Shown: in pieces, positions 11,315 through 22,084 of the stretch
How the letters are laid out: each line of letters begins with the position of its first letter
How positions within the stretch are numbered: the stretch's first letter is position 1
DNA from: Micropterus salmoides
Lineage: Eukaryota > Chordata > Actinopteri > Centrarchiformes > Centrarchidae
DNA: 64,000 bases
Direction of reading: 5' to 3'
Assembly: GCF_014851395.1 (NCBI RefSeq)
Contig: NW_024041150.1
Location: forward strand, 36,405,585 to 36,469,584
Made by a program: the position numbers and the translations under genes
Notes under the pieces: model-generated
The model's input: only the letters and a program-made list of their open reading frames with translations
The model's database searches: none
Told to the model about the DNA's origin: nothing

Positions 11315-12925
11315 ATAATAATAATAACCCTTTATTTGTAGAGCACTTTTCAAAAACAAGTTACAAAGTGCTTTAACAAGTGTAAAGACAATAATACCCA
11401 AAAACAATAATACAGAAACAATACAAGATAAAAGCAAGAAAACACTGAAAAGACTAAAATACACATTTAAGATAAATATAAAATAAGTAAAGTGGAATAA
11501 ATAAAAGGGATAAATAAAGTCAAATAAGATGGGAAAGGCTCTCCTATAAAAGTATGTTTTAAGAAGGGACTTAAAAGAGTTCACTGACTCAGCCGACCTG
11601 ATTTCCTCGGTCAGGCTGTTCCAGAGCCTCGGGGCCCTGACAGCAAACGCTCTGTCGCCTTTAGTTTTCAGTCGAGACTCTGGAACAGACAACAGACCTC
11701 TGCCCGAGGATCTCAAGGTACGTGCTGGTGCGTATGGGACTAAAAGGTCAGAAATATAACAAGGCGAGAGGCCATGAAGAGCTTTAAAAGTGATCAATAA
11801 AATTTTAAAGTCAATTCTGAAACATACTGGGAGCAGTTTAGTGAAGCTAAATTAGGGTGATGTGGTCATTTTTCTTTGCTCTGGTTAAAAGCCTGGCAGC
11901 TGAGTTCTGGACAGTCTGGAGTCGATCAATAGATTTTTGGGTTAAACAGGTGAAAAGGCTGTTGCAATAATCCAGGCGCGATGACATGAAGGCGTGTAAA
12001 ATGGTCTCGGTGTCCTTAAAAGTTAACATAGATCGAATTTTTGCTATATTTCTAAGTTGATAAAAACATGATTGAACAAGCTTTGTGGTGTGCTGCTCGA
12101 AATTTAAATTACTATCAAACCAAACACCAAGGTTCTTTGCCACAGGCTTAATGTGATTTACTAGGGAACCAGCAGATGGCAGTATTTGATTTGCCATCTG
12201 CTGGGACCCAATGACCAGGATTTCTGTTTTGTCTGAGTTCAGCTGGAGGAAATTATTTGACATCCATTTTTTAACTTCACAAAGGCAGTTGTTAAGTGAA
12301 CTCAGCAATTCAGGGTCTGAGGATCTGACGGGCAAGTATATTGTGTGTCATCAGCATAAATATGAAAAGAAATGCCATGTTTATGGATAATATGTCCAAG
12401 GGGAAGCAGATACAAGGAAAACAAAATGGGTCCTAAGACCGACCCCTGAGGCACACCATATTTAACTGGACAGAACGAAGAGACATAGTTGTTTACAGAC
12501 ACGCAAAACTTCCTATTTGACAGGTAGGATGAAAACCATTCTAGGGCAGTACCAGCGATCCCCACCCAGTGCCTCAGTCTGTCTAACATGATGTTGTGAT
12601 CAATGGTGTCAAAAGCAGCGCTAAGGTCCAGGAGTACCAGGACTGAACACATACCTTCATCAGCAGACATTAAAAGGTCATTGGTGACTTTAAGCAGGGC
12701 ATTCTCAGTGCTGTGGTACTTCCTAAAACCAGAGTGAAACTTTTCAAATATTTTGTTATTTTCCAGTACAGTGAGCAGCTATTTGGACACAATTCTTTCT
12801 AGAATCTTTGCAATAAAAGGCAGTTTTGAAATTGGTCTAAAATTTTGATGGAGGGAGGGATCTAAACCAGGTTTCTTTAAAATTGGGTTCACGCAAGCCG
12901 TTTTAAAATAAATACAGGAAATCTT
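11315..12925 (-). mobile_element. L2/Rex-type LINE, 5' truncated (copy 1)
   Basis: Minus-strand non-LTR retrotransposon reverse transcriptase in several frames. The order is ILKKPGLDPSL...FRPISKLPF near the 5' end, VLLDLSAAFDTIDHN (motif A), GVPQGSVLGPILFSLY (motif B), FHIYADDTQ (catalytic YADD), LNSDKTEILV, KNLGVWFDSNLNF, and then the C-terminal LRSSGRGLLSVPESR and RAPRLWNSL. It ends in an ATT-repeat tail at 11315-11330. Frame breaks near 12320 and 11840 and the lost endonuclease show it is dead. CR1/L2 clade, from motif style. Confidence 0.85.
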
Positions 12926-13929
12926 TGTCATGCAGATACAAAGGTGTTTTAATATTCAGCTTGTCTTTTACCATATTGTTAAATTCCAATATGATGCTCT
13001 TTGTTATTGTTTTACCATATGTTTTGTTAAAGTCTCTTTACTTCTTCTTGCACACTGTGCCCATGCCAAAAAAACAAATGATGCTCATTGGACCACCCTG
13101 TGTGAATTTAGGCTGAATGAACTGTTTGTTCAGAACAGATGTTACGGAGGGCTTTACAGGAAGAAGAATAGTGTAAATAGAGAAATAGTGTAATATGTAA
13201 AGCAAGGAGAAAAACGTGTGTAATCCACAAAGTAAATATTTAGCCAGTGTGCAAAATGCATCTGTTTTAAAACTATTTGACACTGCTGACTCTTTGGGAG
13301 AGGCGCTCACAGACATGAGGATCAACAATCTAGGAAATTCAACACAATTGCAATCAGGTAGCCTACCTGTTCATTCACATGTATAAACAAATAACAATAT
13401 CAAAGTACATAAATATATATGTACATACATAAGTATATACACAATATAAAATAACAGCATGAAATATAGGTACACTTTAATGTAACACATTTAACAAGAG
13501 AGACAGATACTGAGTAAAGAAGTGGTAGTAGTCGGTCGTAAATATCATATCAAAATTGATATTTATCTGCCAGACTTTGTAACTGGTTACAAATTAGGAG
13601 TTTCATTTTCATCAGAATATTTTGTCACCTTCGGCTCTGGTGTGCATTTCTCACTATTATAAGAATTTTTACAATGGAGAAAATTATGAAGATTAATCCA
13701 TAATGAAAGTCTGATACAAAATAGTTCAATAGTTCAATTTTCAGTGCAGAACTTTTAATGGAGTATTTTCACTGTGTGGTATTAGAACTTTTAAGAAAAC
13801 GCTCTGCACAATAAAAAAGTACAACATTAATGAGGATTTCAAGATGTTGTTATTCGTTACTCTTTTTGTCTCTGTTGAGGTGGTAAAATAATCTTCAGTT
13901 ATTTCTGAATGGAACCAGACAGCGGGGGA

Positions 13930-14046
13930 AAGTGAGCAGGATGTTAGTGTTGGAATGCGGCCCGCCGTGCGTCGCCACGGTGACGGCGAAAGCTGAACTG
14001 CAGGTCAGCGGTGAAAAGTTTGAAAACAAAGTTTGTGTTATCTGCG
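13930..14046 (+). other. ttc29: Probable ttc29 5' exon, mostly untranslated (copy 1; 5' boundary approximate)
   Basis: GC-rich segment ending in a good donor (TCTGCG|GTGAGT at 14046/14047), and the natural partner for the acceptor at 15834. It contains an ATG at 13941 in a different frame from ttc29. The 5' limit is not visible. Confidence 0.5.
13971..13984 (+). promoter_or_regulatory. ttc29: RFX-type X-box at the ttc29 promoter/first exon (copy 1)
   Basis: GTCGCCACGGTGAC is an imperfect palindrome fitting the RFX X-box pattern (GTNNCC half site, 2-nt spacer, GGNNAC half site). It lies in a GC-rich patch about 1.9 kb upstream of the coding start, next to a donor at 14047 that suits a 5' exon. 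RFX factors drive ciliary genes, so an X-box fits the axonemal role of TTC29. Function is inferred. Confidence 0.6.
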
Positions 14047-15834
14047 GTGAGTTTTTTACCTTTTTACTGTTTTATAAACACAGGTTTGTTACTACAGGTT
14101 TACTTTAAAATATAAGGTTTGTTAAATTAAGTGTAGACAGTGAGGTTTTACAGTTATGATGTTAGTTAACTTAATGAAACATAGACTGCATGAGCTTTAG
14201 CCCAACTTTATATTTATGGGCCTCTGTTAAGCCCCGTGGATCCAGTATTGGGCCAGGAATATAAGATGTTTAGTAGAGGATGTTATCCCTAATTTGAAAA
14301 ATAATGTATTAATCTAAGCCTAACAAAACAGTCCCAACTCAATGTTGATTAGTTGTCATGACAATCCACAGCAGGCTAGGCCCTCTAACCCAGGCTATCT
14401 CAAAAGTTAGGCTAGCAAAAAGTATTTTAACAGTGGTTTGACAAAACACTTCCCACTCAAGGTCCACTTACTGGTATTTTCCTTAGCTTTCCGCCATAAT
14501 CACACAGTCAATTTAATTAAATTAGGGTTTATTGGCATGGGTTTAGTTTAAACATGCTGCCAAAGCATAGTCACATATAAACAATAAAATATAAATAATA
14601 AAGAATAAAGTGATATTTGAAAAAAGAAGAAAAAACTAAAAACAAAATATATCTTACATTGATAATTGTTACGGGGTGTGGTGTGTGGACAGAGAGGACC
14701 CAAATGCAGCACTCAGAAGGAAGGAGGTTTATTGGAGGAAAAAGGGTGAGAGGGACTGGAGGGAGAGGAGGACGTCGGGGAAGTACAGGCACGGGGAACC
14801 AAGGAGACAGGAGGCCAGAGAGCAGGGGAACACAGGGGCCGAGGAGGCGTGGAGGGGCGGGGGAACAGGGAGGACGCCGTGAGGGAAGTCCAAAGAGGAG
14901 TGGGCCAGTGGGTGAGCCCAGCCGAACGGAGGACGAGGGTGAGTGTACCTGGGAGGAAAACAGACAAAGGGACAAGGTTAGGGAAGACAGCAACAAGGTA
15001 CAGGGTAAACGTGAAAAAACAAGAAACATGAAAGCCTGAACGTGGGGATGGCACCGGGTATGGAGCAACGACGATCAAGCAAGGATGGTGTGGAGAACCG
15101 GGGTTGAAATACAGGCTGGGATGAGGTTGATTACTGGCAGGTGTGGCAGGCTGACGAGGTGGATGATGGGTTGCAGGTGCAGGTAGTTGGCTGGGCTCAG
15201 GAGCAGAGGGAGAGAGAGCACACGGGGGAGAAAACACAGAGAGGCGGGCAGAGAACAGGAAACCAAGGAAAAAGAGAAAACTGATAAAAAGGAGGAAAAA
15301 CCAGGACACTCACCGTCAGCCGGGCTGCCACCACAACAGATAATAGCCTATGTCTTGCTGTTTGACATGCAGTATCAAATTCTCCAGCCAAAGAAATTAT
15401 TAAGATAACAAACTGTAAAAATAAAATCACAGTCTTTATTAATGGATGTAGTTTGCTCAGATGATAGATATAATTTAACAGTTATAATTTAGCAGCCAGC
15501 AACCACAGACTGTAACAGAACAGTAGTTATTCTTTGAAATTAATAGAGTTGTTTGTAGCCCATCGTTTGCTGTTACATTTACTTTTATTTTATCTTATCT
15601 ACCAGGACACTTTGATCATTCTACTGGAGCAGAAGGTGGGTTTGAGCAGCAAACAGTAGGACACAGCAATGAAAGACATATTCATATTACAAAAATACCA
15701 TCTGTAACAGTGTTGTAAAGTGATATGAGGAGGTTTAAAATGAATTACTGTATGAGATCATGAAGACAAGATTATTAGATTAGAGTCGTTGTGTCTGTCC
15801 TGCTGACATCTCTCTTCTTCATTTTGACTGACAG
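14047..15834. other. ttc29 intron 1 (copy 1)
   Basis: Contains the solo LTR at 14667-15338; the rest is AT-rich with nothing recognised. Copy 2 counterpart 36938-38065 lacks the LTR. Confidence 0.6.
14667..15338 (-). mobile_element. Solo LTR of a retrotransposon, present in copy 1 only
   Basis: A 672-bp insertion in ttc29 intron 1 that starts TGTTAC and ends CAACA (TG...CA termini). It is flanked by a 6-bp target duplication GATAAT (14661-14666 and 15339-15344). Copy 2 has the empty site with one GATAAT at 37571-37576. Read on the minus strand it has CCAATAAACC (14726-14735), a polyadenylation signal near its 3' end, so I place it on minus. It has no gag/pol and no internal region, which fits a solo LTR left by recombination. 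Gypsy-like is my best guess for the class. The open frames in it are a by-product of purine-rich composition. Confidence 0.8.
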
Positions 15835-15840
15835 GTGAAG

Positions 15841-18330
15841 ATGAACGGGGTGGTAACACAGCGGCACATGGGGCCTTTTCTACCAGAAATTACTGCCCAC
15901 AGCAACAAACAGAGGCGAAGTACTCAGTACAGGTAGAGTACAACTGCAGTACTCAGAATATGAGTGTTTCAAAACAAATAACGTGTTTATTTATTTGTTT
16001 TGGTGATGAGGAAGATTATTCTACTGATGAGTGAGTACAAAAAAAACTAAACGTGTGGGTGTGTGTCTGTGGTCAGCAGGATGAAGCAGAAGAAGGGGTC
16101 TCTCCAAACCGGATCACTATCAGACTCTCAGATCCTCTCCAAGACAGAGATTGCACTGTGAGTTCACCAGTTGGATTTTGGTGGCACATCAGATTTATTT
16201 TTCAACAAGAATTTATTGATTCTTTTGGTTTTCTTGTGTATTATTCTCCTACAGTTTGTCTCCATATTGCATTGTGTGTCCACAACACACTCAAACATCT
16301 AGACACCCGCTGTTCCACAGGCAGGATGCTAGCACTAAGTGATTGTCAGTTCTATGAATCAGGAGGATTTACCTCCACTGAGGTGACAGTAACAGATGTA
16401 TGAGGTCTTTAATTCCTTTAACTACTGGCAGTCAAACTAAATGTAATTTGCCAGTAACGACCTGTGGATGTGACAGGGTGGTCCACTGGCTTTTTACTCT
16501 TGTTGGTTTTGACGACAAGTGAGAATGATAAAATTAGTGACCCCGTGTACTCTACGTGTGTACCTTTTTGTTGTTATTTTTATTTAGGCCTGTGCTGTAC
16601 TTTGCTGTATTAATTATTCATTTACTGCTGCTAATCAGCCAAATTACTGTTCTGGTCTACTTTAAAGCTTTACTCTACTATGAAAATGTCCATGAATATG
16701 TAGAGTATTTGTATCAATAGATAGTACTCTCATCTTTTCAAAACTGCCTTGTAAGAGTAATTTAGGTGCTCCCTTTCTTCAAACAATATAATACATTTAA
16801 AACACTTTTATGTTGGTCTAAATGATCAAAATAGTAAATTGGTTTTCATTTAGGCAGCATGCCTGGGTGTTTAAGGGTTCAAGTACTTTATTTTGATTCG
16901 GTTTTCCAACACAATTTTAGTGGGAATGGTCATTTTTGCATTTAATTTTCACTTGAAAAATATAAAAATGATGATGATGTGATTTTTTTTCTGGGGTCTA
17001 CACCAAACAAGCGTGTTCCCTTACGTCCGGAGAACATGATTTATACGCCAGGACGTCGCACCACAAATGCTTTATTTATAGGCTACTGGTATGTTGTGAC
17101 AAGTTACAGCTTCTGCGATTTTGATATTCTACTTTTATTTACTTCGATCAATAGTTCAGCCCTGATTCAGTTTGAAACTGGACACAGGGTAACTACTTAC
17201 TGAGCAGGAAACATTTACACCCTGACTGCCGCAGTAAGCTCACTAAAAAGAAAGGTTAGTCCGCTCTCTGCTGCTAAAAAGTAATAACTTACTGAGCACA
17301 GAGATCAAGTTTCACATAGTGTCCTGTGTTTATTCCACACCGGAGCTCTGCTGTTCATCCAACATTCCTGTGTAACGTCTTGATCTTCCCCCCATGCTCC
17401 TTTAATGTCTCCTGTTCTCACATCTGTCCAGGTTCAGAAGCAGTCGAAAGCAGAACATCTGTGTGGAGATGCTTCAAGAAGGCTATCACAGGTATCTCCC
17501 TCTGCTGTCATTGTTTCAGTGATCATCAAGTAGTGTCGGATTACTTTTGAGGAGTTACAAATAATACTTGATGAACCTGTTGGCACATTAATTTCTATTT
17601 GTTTATTTATTTATGTATTCACCCGTTTACACACATTCATACATTGATGGCAGAGGCTATGGTGCCAACTGCTCATCAGAACTGACATTCACACACCGCC
17701 ATCAGGAGCAATTTGGGGTTCAGTATTTTGCCCAAGCCGGGGGATTGAACGATCTTCAAATTAGCGGGCAACCTGCTCTATCTCCTGATAGCCACAGCTG
17801 CCACTACAATTTGCTCTCTTCATTCTTCTTTCCGAAACATTGCTATAAAGATCTCTCTCCTGTCTCTCTCTGAGGTCGTTCTCTGAGCTGTTCGGACTGC
17901 TGAGCTCTGATCAGGATCGGAGGATTGCGGCTGAACCAGGTTCAGCTGTCAGGCTTCAGACTCCGCTGGACGAACAATGGGATAAACTGGAGACAATGAG
18001 ACTGCACCTGTGCCAGGCCGAGCAGGCTGAAAGGATCGGTACACGCACACAAAATTTGTATGCAGAAAATAAGACATAAACACTCACACACTATGTGTGC
18101 GAACTGACTGAAATATGTCACTTTTCACTTAAATACATGCTGCCTGGTGTAAATAATGTGTGCTGAACAAAATCCCATCGCTCCTGATAAGGTTTAAATT
18201 AGTGGTCAGATTGGTGGATATGTACATCAGTGATGTTAACTGTAAATGTCAGGATTTTCTAAATGGAGTTTTGTTGTTCAAGATAGAATGATGCAGCATT
18301 GGGGCTACAGGATTCTCCTGTACAGTGTTT

Positions 18331-18388
<58 letters not shown>

Positions 18389-20544
18389 CGTGCAGGTTCC
18401 TGGTCGGTGGTGTGTGAACAGCGTCTGGTTTTGGGTCAGTACTTCTCGGCTCCGGAGGACCTCTGGCTCAGTTTTCATTTCTACCACAGCTGTGTAGACA
18501 GAAAGCAAGGAGGCTGTTCGAGACCAGCAACAGAGGCCCGGGCATGCATGGCTGAGCTCTACCTGCAACAAGGTGGACAGTGTTCACACTAACACACACA
18601 CACACACACACACACAAATATAAACATAGGTGACAAATAAAGTAAGTAATCACCAACATAGAGTTTGTTGATGAGGTGTTTTTTCACCACAACAGCTTCA
18701 GTGATCCTTTCGTAGATTTCGTAGAAGTCTCTGGATCTCTTCTGGAGGGATGAACACAGAAATATATAACAGTAGCATAAATACAAACTCACATTAATAT
18801 GAACGGTGAAATAAAATTCAGTGAATCTAAATCGGACTGTTTCATGTCCCCTCTGTGGCCCCTCGGTCCTGCAGGTGAGCTGGAGCAGGCGAGGCAACAG
18901 GCAGAGCAGTGCATCAAGCAGGCAGAAGACGGCGGCTGGATAGACTCAGCCGGTCGGCCCCTGAGGCTCCTGGCCCGCCAAGCACTGTGGAGGATTTACA
19001 GCCGGCTGGCCGACGCTTCGCTGGATGCCAAAGACTACAACGAGGCCCTGAAGCTGCTCCACAAGGGCTACAGCACGGCTGCTGAGTGTAGGTAGACACT
19101 GTCTGTATCTGTGTGTCTGAAAATACACTGAATGCATACAAGATTTGGAAAGTAGGAGGCGCTGTGTGTGAAAGAGAGACAGACAGAGATCCATAAAATC
19201 TTTAATCAGTAAGTTTTTAAATAGTTTATTCATCTTAAGAAGTACAAGAATTTTCTCAACCCAGAAAGGGGCATGTTATCCTTCAGTTTATCATAACAGG
19301 ACTAAGAGTCCATGGCCATGCTAGATGCACTGCAAGGGAGCTGATGAGAAACAACCTTTCATTTCAATCTGCGTATACCAAGGGGAAATGACAATAAAGC
19401 ATGCTAACAGGATCACAATGTCAATGCTAACATGCTGATATAAGCAGATGTAATGTTTACTATGTTCAACAGTAGTTGAGTGTGTTAGCATGCTAACGTT
19501 TGCTAATTAGCACTAAACACAAAGGTTTATTAACTGATATAAAACAAAGTACAAATTAACATTTAACTATATGAAATGTTAAAGGGATTATCACTCAACC
19601 TAATTTTATGGAAATCCACCAAATAGTTGCGAGAATTTTTAGTCTGGACCAAAGTGATGGGCCGACCGTTGAACACTGCCATTCCTAAAAATATAAAATC
19701 AACAAAATCTAAGATCCATGGATTCTGCTGGACGATATATAATATGGCATGTGAATACAGGTACGAGATGTTGCTTTGACCAACCCATTGTTAGAGTACA
19801 TGTAATGTATGGTGGCAATAGAGCAGGAGAGCTGTGAAGTCACTGATGTCTGTTTCAGCTGAAGACAAACAGATCGAAGGGGAGGCCTCCTATCGACTGG
19901 GACTGACCTATCAGAATGCAGGACACCATGACACAGCCAAACAGGTGTGTGTGTGTGTGTGTGTGTGTGTAAAGCTTTTGTATAAATGCCATGAAATCCC
20001 TTAAAAAGACCAAAGTCAACAATGCATTGGTTCGTCTCTCAAAACGTTTTGACTTCCTGTCTGTGGTACTCAGCTTGAAGCTCATTGATCCCTACTAGAA
20101 ATGTAGATCTTTCAAAACAGCTAATATCTAGTTTCATTTAAAAAAGGTTCACTAGTTTCTTAATACAGTTGCTCACGTTCATTTTTATCAATCAAACATG
20201 AGGAAATAGTGCATTTGTTGGGGAGTATTAATCCAAAGTTGGTGCTCTGGTGAGTATTTGGAGCAGAAGGATGATTTATGCGGGATTGAGTCCAAATAAA
20301 CTCATGCATTTATTGTCGATTTTGGTCTTTCATGGGATTTGTTGACAAAAAAATATAGAATATCACCACTGGACCCTTTAAGAGCTATAATACTGTGTCT
20401 CACTCGGTGATACAATTGTGCATGTGTCTGTGCACGTTTGTGTTTCCAGTTTTTCAACACTTGCATTCAGATATACGGCACACTGCAGGATGAAGACAAA
20501 CTGGGAAGGTCCTACATGGATATGGCCAAGTCTTTAGAGAGGTA

Positions 20545-20583
<39 letters not shown>

Positions 20584-20719
20584 TATATCTTCAACTTCAT
20601 ACATCACATCTGTGTCCTTTGTGTGTAAGGTTATTAAGATCTGGGTCTGCATAAGTTTCAACATCCATGAATCTGTCAAAGCCTGTTTGCTAAACACATG
20701 TTTATATTGTGTGTGTGTC

Positions 20720-20751
<32 letters not shown>

Positions 20752-21811
20752 CGTGTGTGTGTGTGTGTGTGTCAGTGAGGGAAACATAGATGAGACAGTC
20801 CAGTGTCTGAACAAGTTAGCTGACATTTCCCGTAACAACGGACTGCAGAACAACCTGGTGGACGCCTACCTGTATCTGGGAAATATCTACTATACGATGG
20901 TGACACACGCACACACATATCCCAATTAGCATGATGATTCCCTCCTTTTTTGACAATTACTGATTATCAAATCACCTATGCAGATTTGATTAGAATTATT
21001 GAGTGACAAACTTCACAAGACATCCTGTAGAAATTATTACAAATGTAACATCCCAAATACAAAATTGTTCTTGGGTTTTTGGTTTTATTTTTTTTACCAA
21101 GCTCTCTCTCTCTCTCTGTGTTTGTAGGGTCAGTATGAGAGAGCTTGTGAGTACTTCCTGCAGGGTTATGAAGTTGCCTGCGACCTGGAGGATGTGGCTC
21201 TGCTGCAGAAAGCACAGGTAAATAATGTTTCTGCAATTGTTGTGGGGCTTTGTGTAACATATTTTAAATAATTCAAGAGTGGAGAGAAGTACAGAGCTCA
21301 TTAAACCTGGATACAATGCACTGAACAACAGTTGAAGAGGAATAAAAGAAGGCCAACCTCACCCTTTTTCACTGAAGACGTTTTAACACCTTCATTCCTG
21401 CACTTTTCACAGTAAGAACAGGTGTAAATAATTAAATGAAGGACGTCTGACTGGATGACTTGCTGGGACACTTGATTAAATTGTTATCAGTAAAACAGCA
21501 TATTCCTTCAATTTCAGAACGTGACATTAGTATAATGAACAGTGACAGAAAGAAACTACACTCATCTTCCATGTCAGAGTTTATCCAACATCTCCCACCC
21601 AACAACCTTCACATGCTGCTTTGTCTGTCTGTGGCTCTGTCAGGTGTTGGTGGCCAGTGCTCGCGCTCACTCCCTCATCAGGAAATACAGCGCTGACGTG
21701 GTGTCGGCCACGCCTACCGCCGTGCGCCGCCTCTTGGCCTGGAAAGAGACCAGAGGACGTCAGGAAATCAGCACAGACTCAACAGATAATACTGCTGCTG
21801 TCTGGTACTAA
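15841..21811 (+). CDS. ttc29: Tetratricopeptide repeat protein 29 (copy 1)
   Basis: TPR protein of the ciliary/sperm-flagellar axoneme; human TTC29 loss gives malformed sperm flagella (family knowledge). Coding exons: 15841-15932, 16077-16157, 17432-17491, 17875-18038, 18396-18572, 18875-19087, 19859-19944, 20450-20541, 20776-20899, 21128-21217, 21644-21811. They join with consistent phases into 448 codons plus stop; the human protein is about 475. Family landmarks are SKTEIALFRSSRKQNICVEM, LDEQWDKLE, ASYRLGLTYQNAG, LGRSYMDMAKSLE, YLYLGNIYYTM, GQYERACEYF and LLAWKETRG. TPR-type helical repeats fill the middle and C-terminal half. The start is the first ATG in the main frame, 6 nt into the second exon; a probable 5' exon lies at about 13.94 kb. 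Several exons abut GT/CA microsatellites. AATAAA lies at 21935-21940. The frame is intact in both copies. Confidence 0.93.
16158..17431. other. ttc29 intron 3 (copy 1)
   Basis: About 1.3 kb of AT-rich intron; I see no repeat or exon that I can name. Copy 2 counterpart: 38390-39659. Confidence 0.6.
17605..17795 (-). mobile_element. tRNA-derived SINE, minus orientation (copy 1)
   Basis: On the minus strand the head reads GGCTATCAGGAGATAGAGCAGG (A-box-like), followed by a B-box-like GTTCAATCC and the usual body with CTCCTGATGGCGGTGTGTGAA. It sits in ttc29 intron 4. Copy 2 counterpart: about 39840-40030. Confidence 0.6.
18339..18386 (+). repeat. (GT)n microsatellite at a ttc29 exon acceptor (copy 1)
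   Basis: It runs to within about 10 bases of the acceptor at 18395. The copy 2 tract (40560-40607) has nearly the same length. Confidence 0.9.
18630..18760 (-). other. Exon-like open segment antisense inside ttc29 (copy 1), unidentified
   Basis: On the minus strand an acceptor-like TTCATCCCTCCAG is followed by an open stretch encoding KRSRDFYEIYERITEAVVVK and then KHLINKLYV, with a GTGATT donor-like end. Composition and residue pattern look more protein-like than the surrounding intron. I do not recognise the family and see no companion exons. It could be a fragment of a processed gene copy, or chance. Copy 2 (40852-40982) is the same. Confidence 0.3.
19395..19660 (+). repeat. GCATGCTAACATTTGCTAATTAGCAC-family fish repeat (copy 1)
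   Basis: Carries AGCATGCTAACG, TTTGCTAATTAGCACTAAAC and the downstream GGAAATCCACCAAATAGTTG block. The same family occurs reversed at 22085-22330 and forward at 61955-62290. Likely a non-autonomous DNA element; the class is not determined. Copy 2 counterpart: about 41617-41880. Confidence 0.6.
19945..19971 (+). repeat. (GT)n starting at the ttc29 exon donor itself (copy 1)
   Basis: The donor is the first GT of the repeat (AAACAG|GTGTGTGTG). Copy 2 (42167-42186) is shorter. Confidence 0.85.
20547..20581 (+). repeat. (CA)n microsatellite 6 bases after a ttc29 donor (copy 1)
   Basis: It follows the GTAGACA donor at 20542. Copy 2 counterpart: 42763-42797. Confidence 0.85.
20710..20772 (+). repeat. 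(GT)n/(GC) microsatellite at a ttc29 acceptor (copy 1)
   Basis: A purine-pyrimidine alternating tract with a GCGCGCGCGTGCG core running into the acceptor at 20775. Copy 2 (42923-42990) lacks the GCGCGC core and has longer GT runs. Z-DNA-prone composition. Confidence 0.85.
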
Positions 21812-21934
21812 CTCATCACCAGTTAATGATAATGGTGGATACAGATGCTCTATAAAAAGGAAAGCTTGGTGTAGGAATGTAGGGAAACACACCTTCAGCC
21901 TTTCATGCATTGTTAGCATCGACTGGCATTTTAC

Positions 21935-21940
21935 AATAAA
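21935..21940 (+). terminator. ttc29: ttc29 polyadenylation signal (copy 1)
   Basis: AATAAA 124 nt after the stop codon; a second overlapping AATAAA follows in ACAATAAATAAAC. Copy 2 equivalent: 44157-44162. Confidence 0.7.
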
Positions 21941-22084
21941 TAAACAGAAAAAGTAGTACATAACTTCCTGACATTTCTGTTTCAACATTTACACGCTGCA
22001 GACAGAACAAACAAATCCAACTCTGTTTAATAATCTGTTTAAACACTTTTCAACTGCTGGCTTTTCCTGCGTCACCATGAGTTG

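Larger units (their letters stand above)
6209..13900. other. Intergenic region between divergent ednra and ttc29 (copy 1)
   Basis: Upstream of both genes. It holds GAACC-rich sequence (6160-6520), a pyrimidine-rich tract (7525-7735), (CA)n at 7795-7828, L2-type LINE remains (8290-8575 and 11315-12925), a retroposon-like segment (10150-10495), (TATC)n (9702-9735) and (GT)n (9890-9920). I see no convincing exon; the short open frames match repeats or are unsupported. Copy 2 counterpart: 29108-36790. Confidence 0.7.

Noticed and set aside
11126..12670. Cellular gene on the minus strand
   Set aside because: Reverse transcriptase motifs with YADD and an ATT tail identify a truncated LINE.
14617..15309. 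Open frames of 140-198 codons on both strands
   Set aside because: They lie in the purine-rich solo LTR; low-complexity translations with no family motifs.
13941..15860. Zinc-finger or nuclear-receptor-like start (CVICGEDERGG) across the first two ttc29 exons
   Set aside because: Only one short CxxC-like motif, no further ligand pattern, and the other frame of the same exons matches TTC29.
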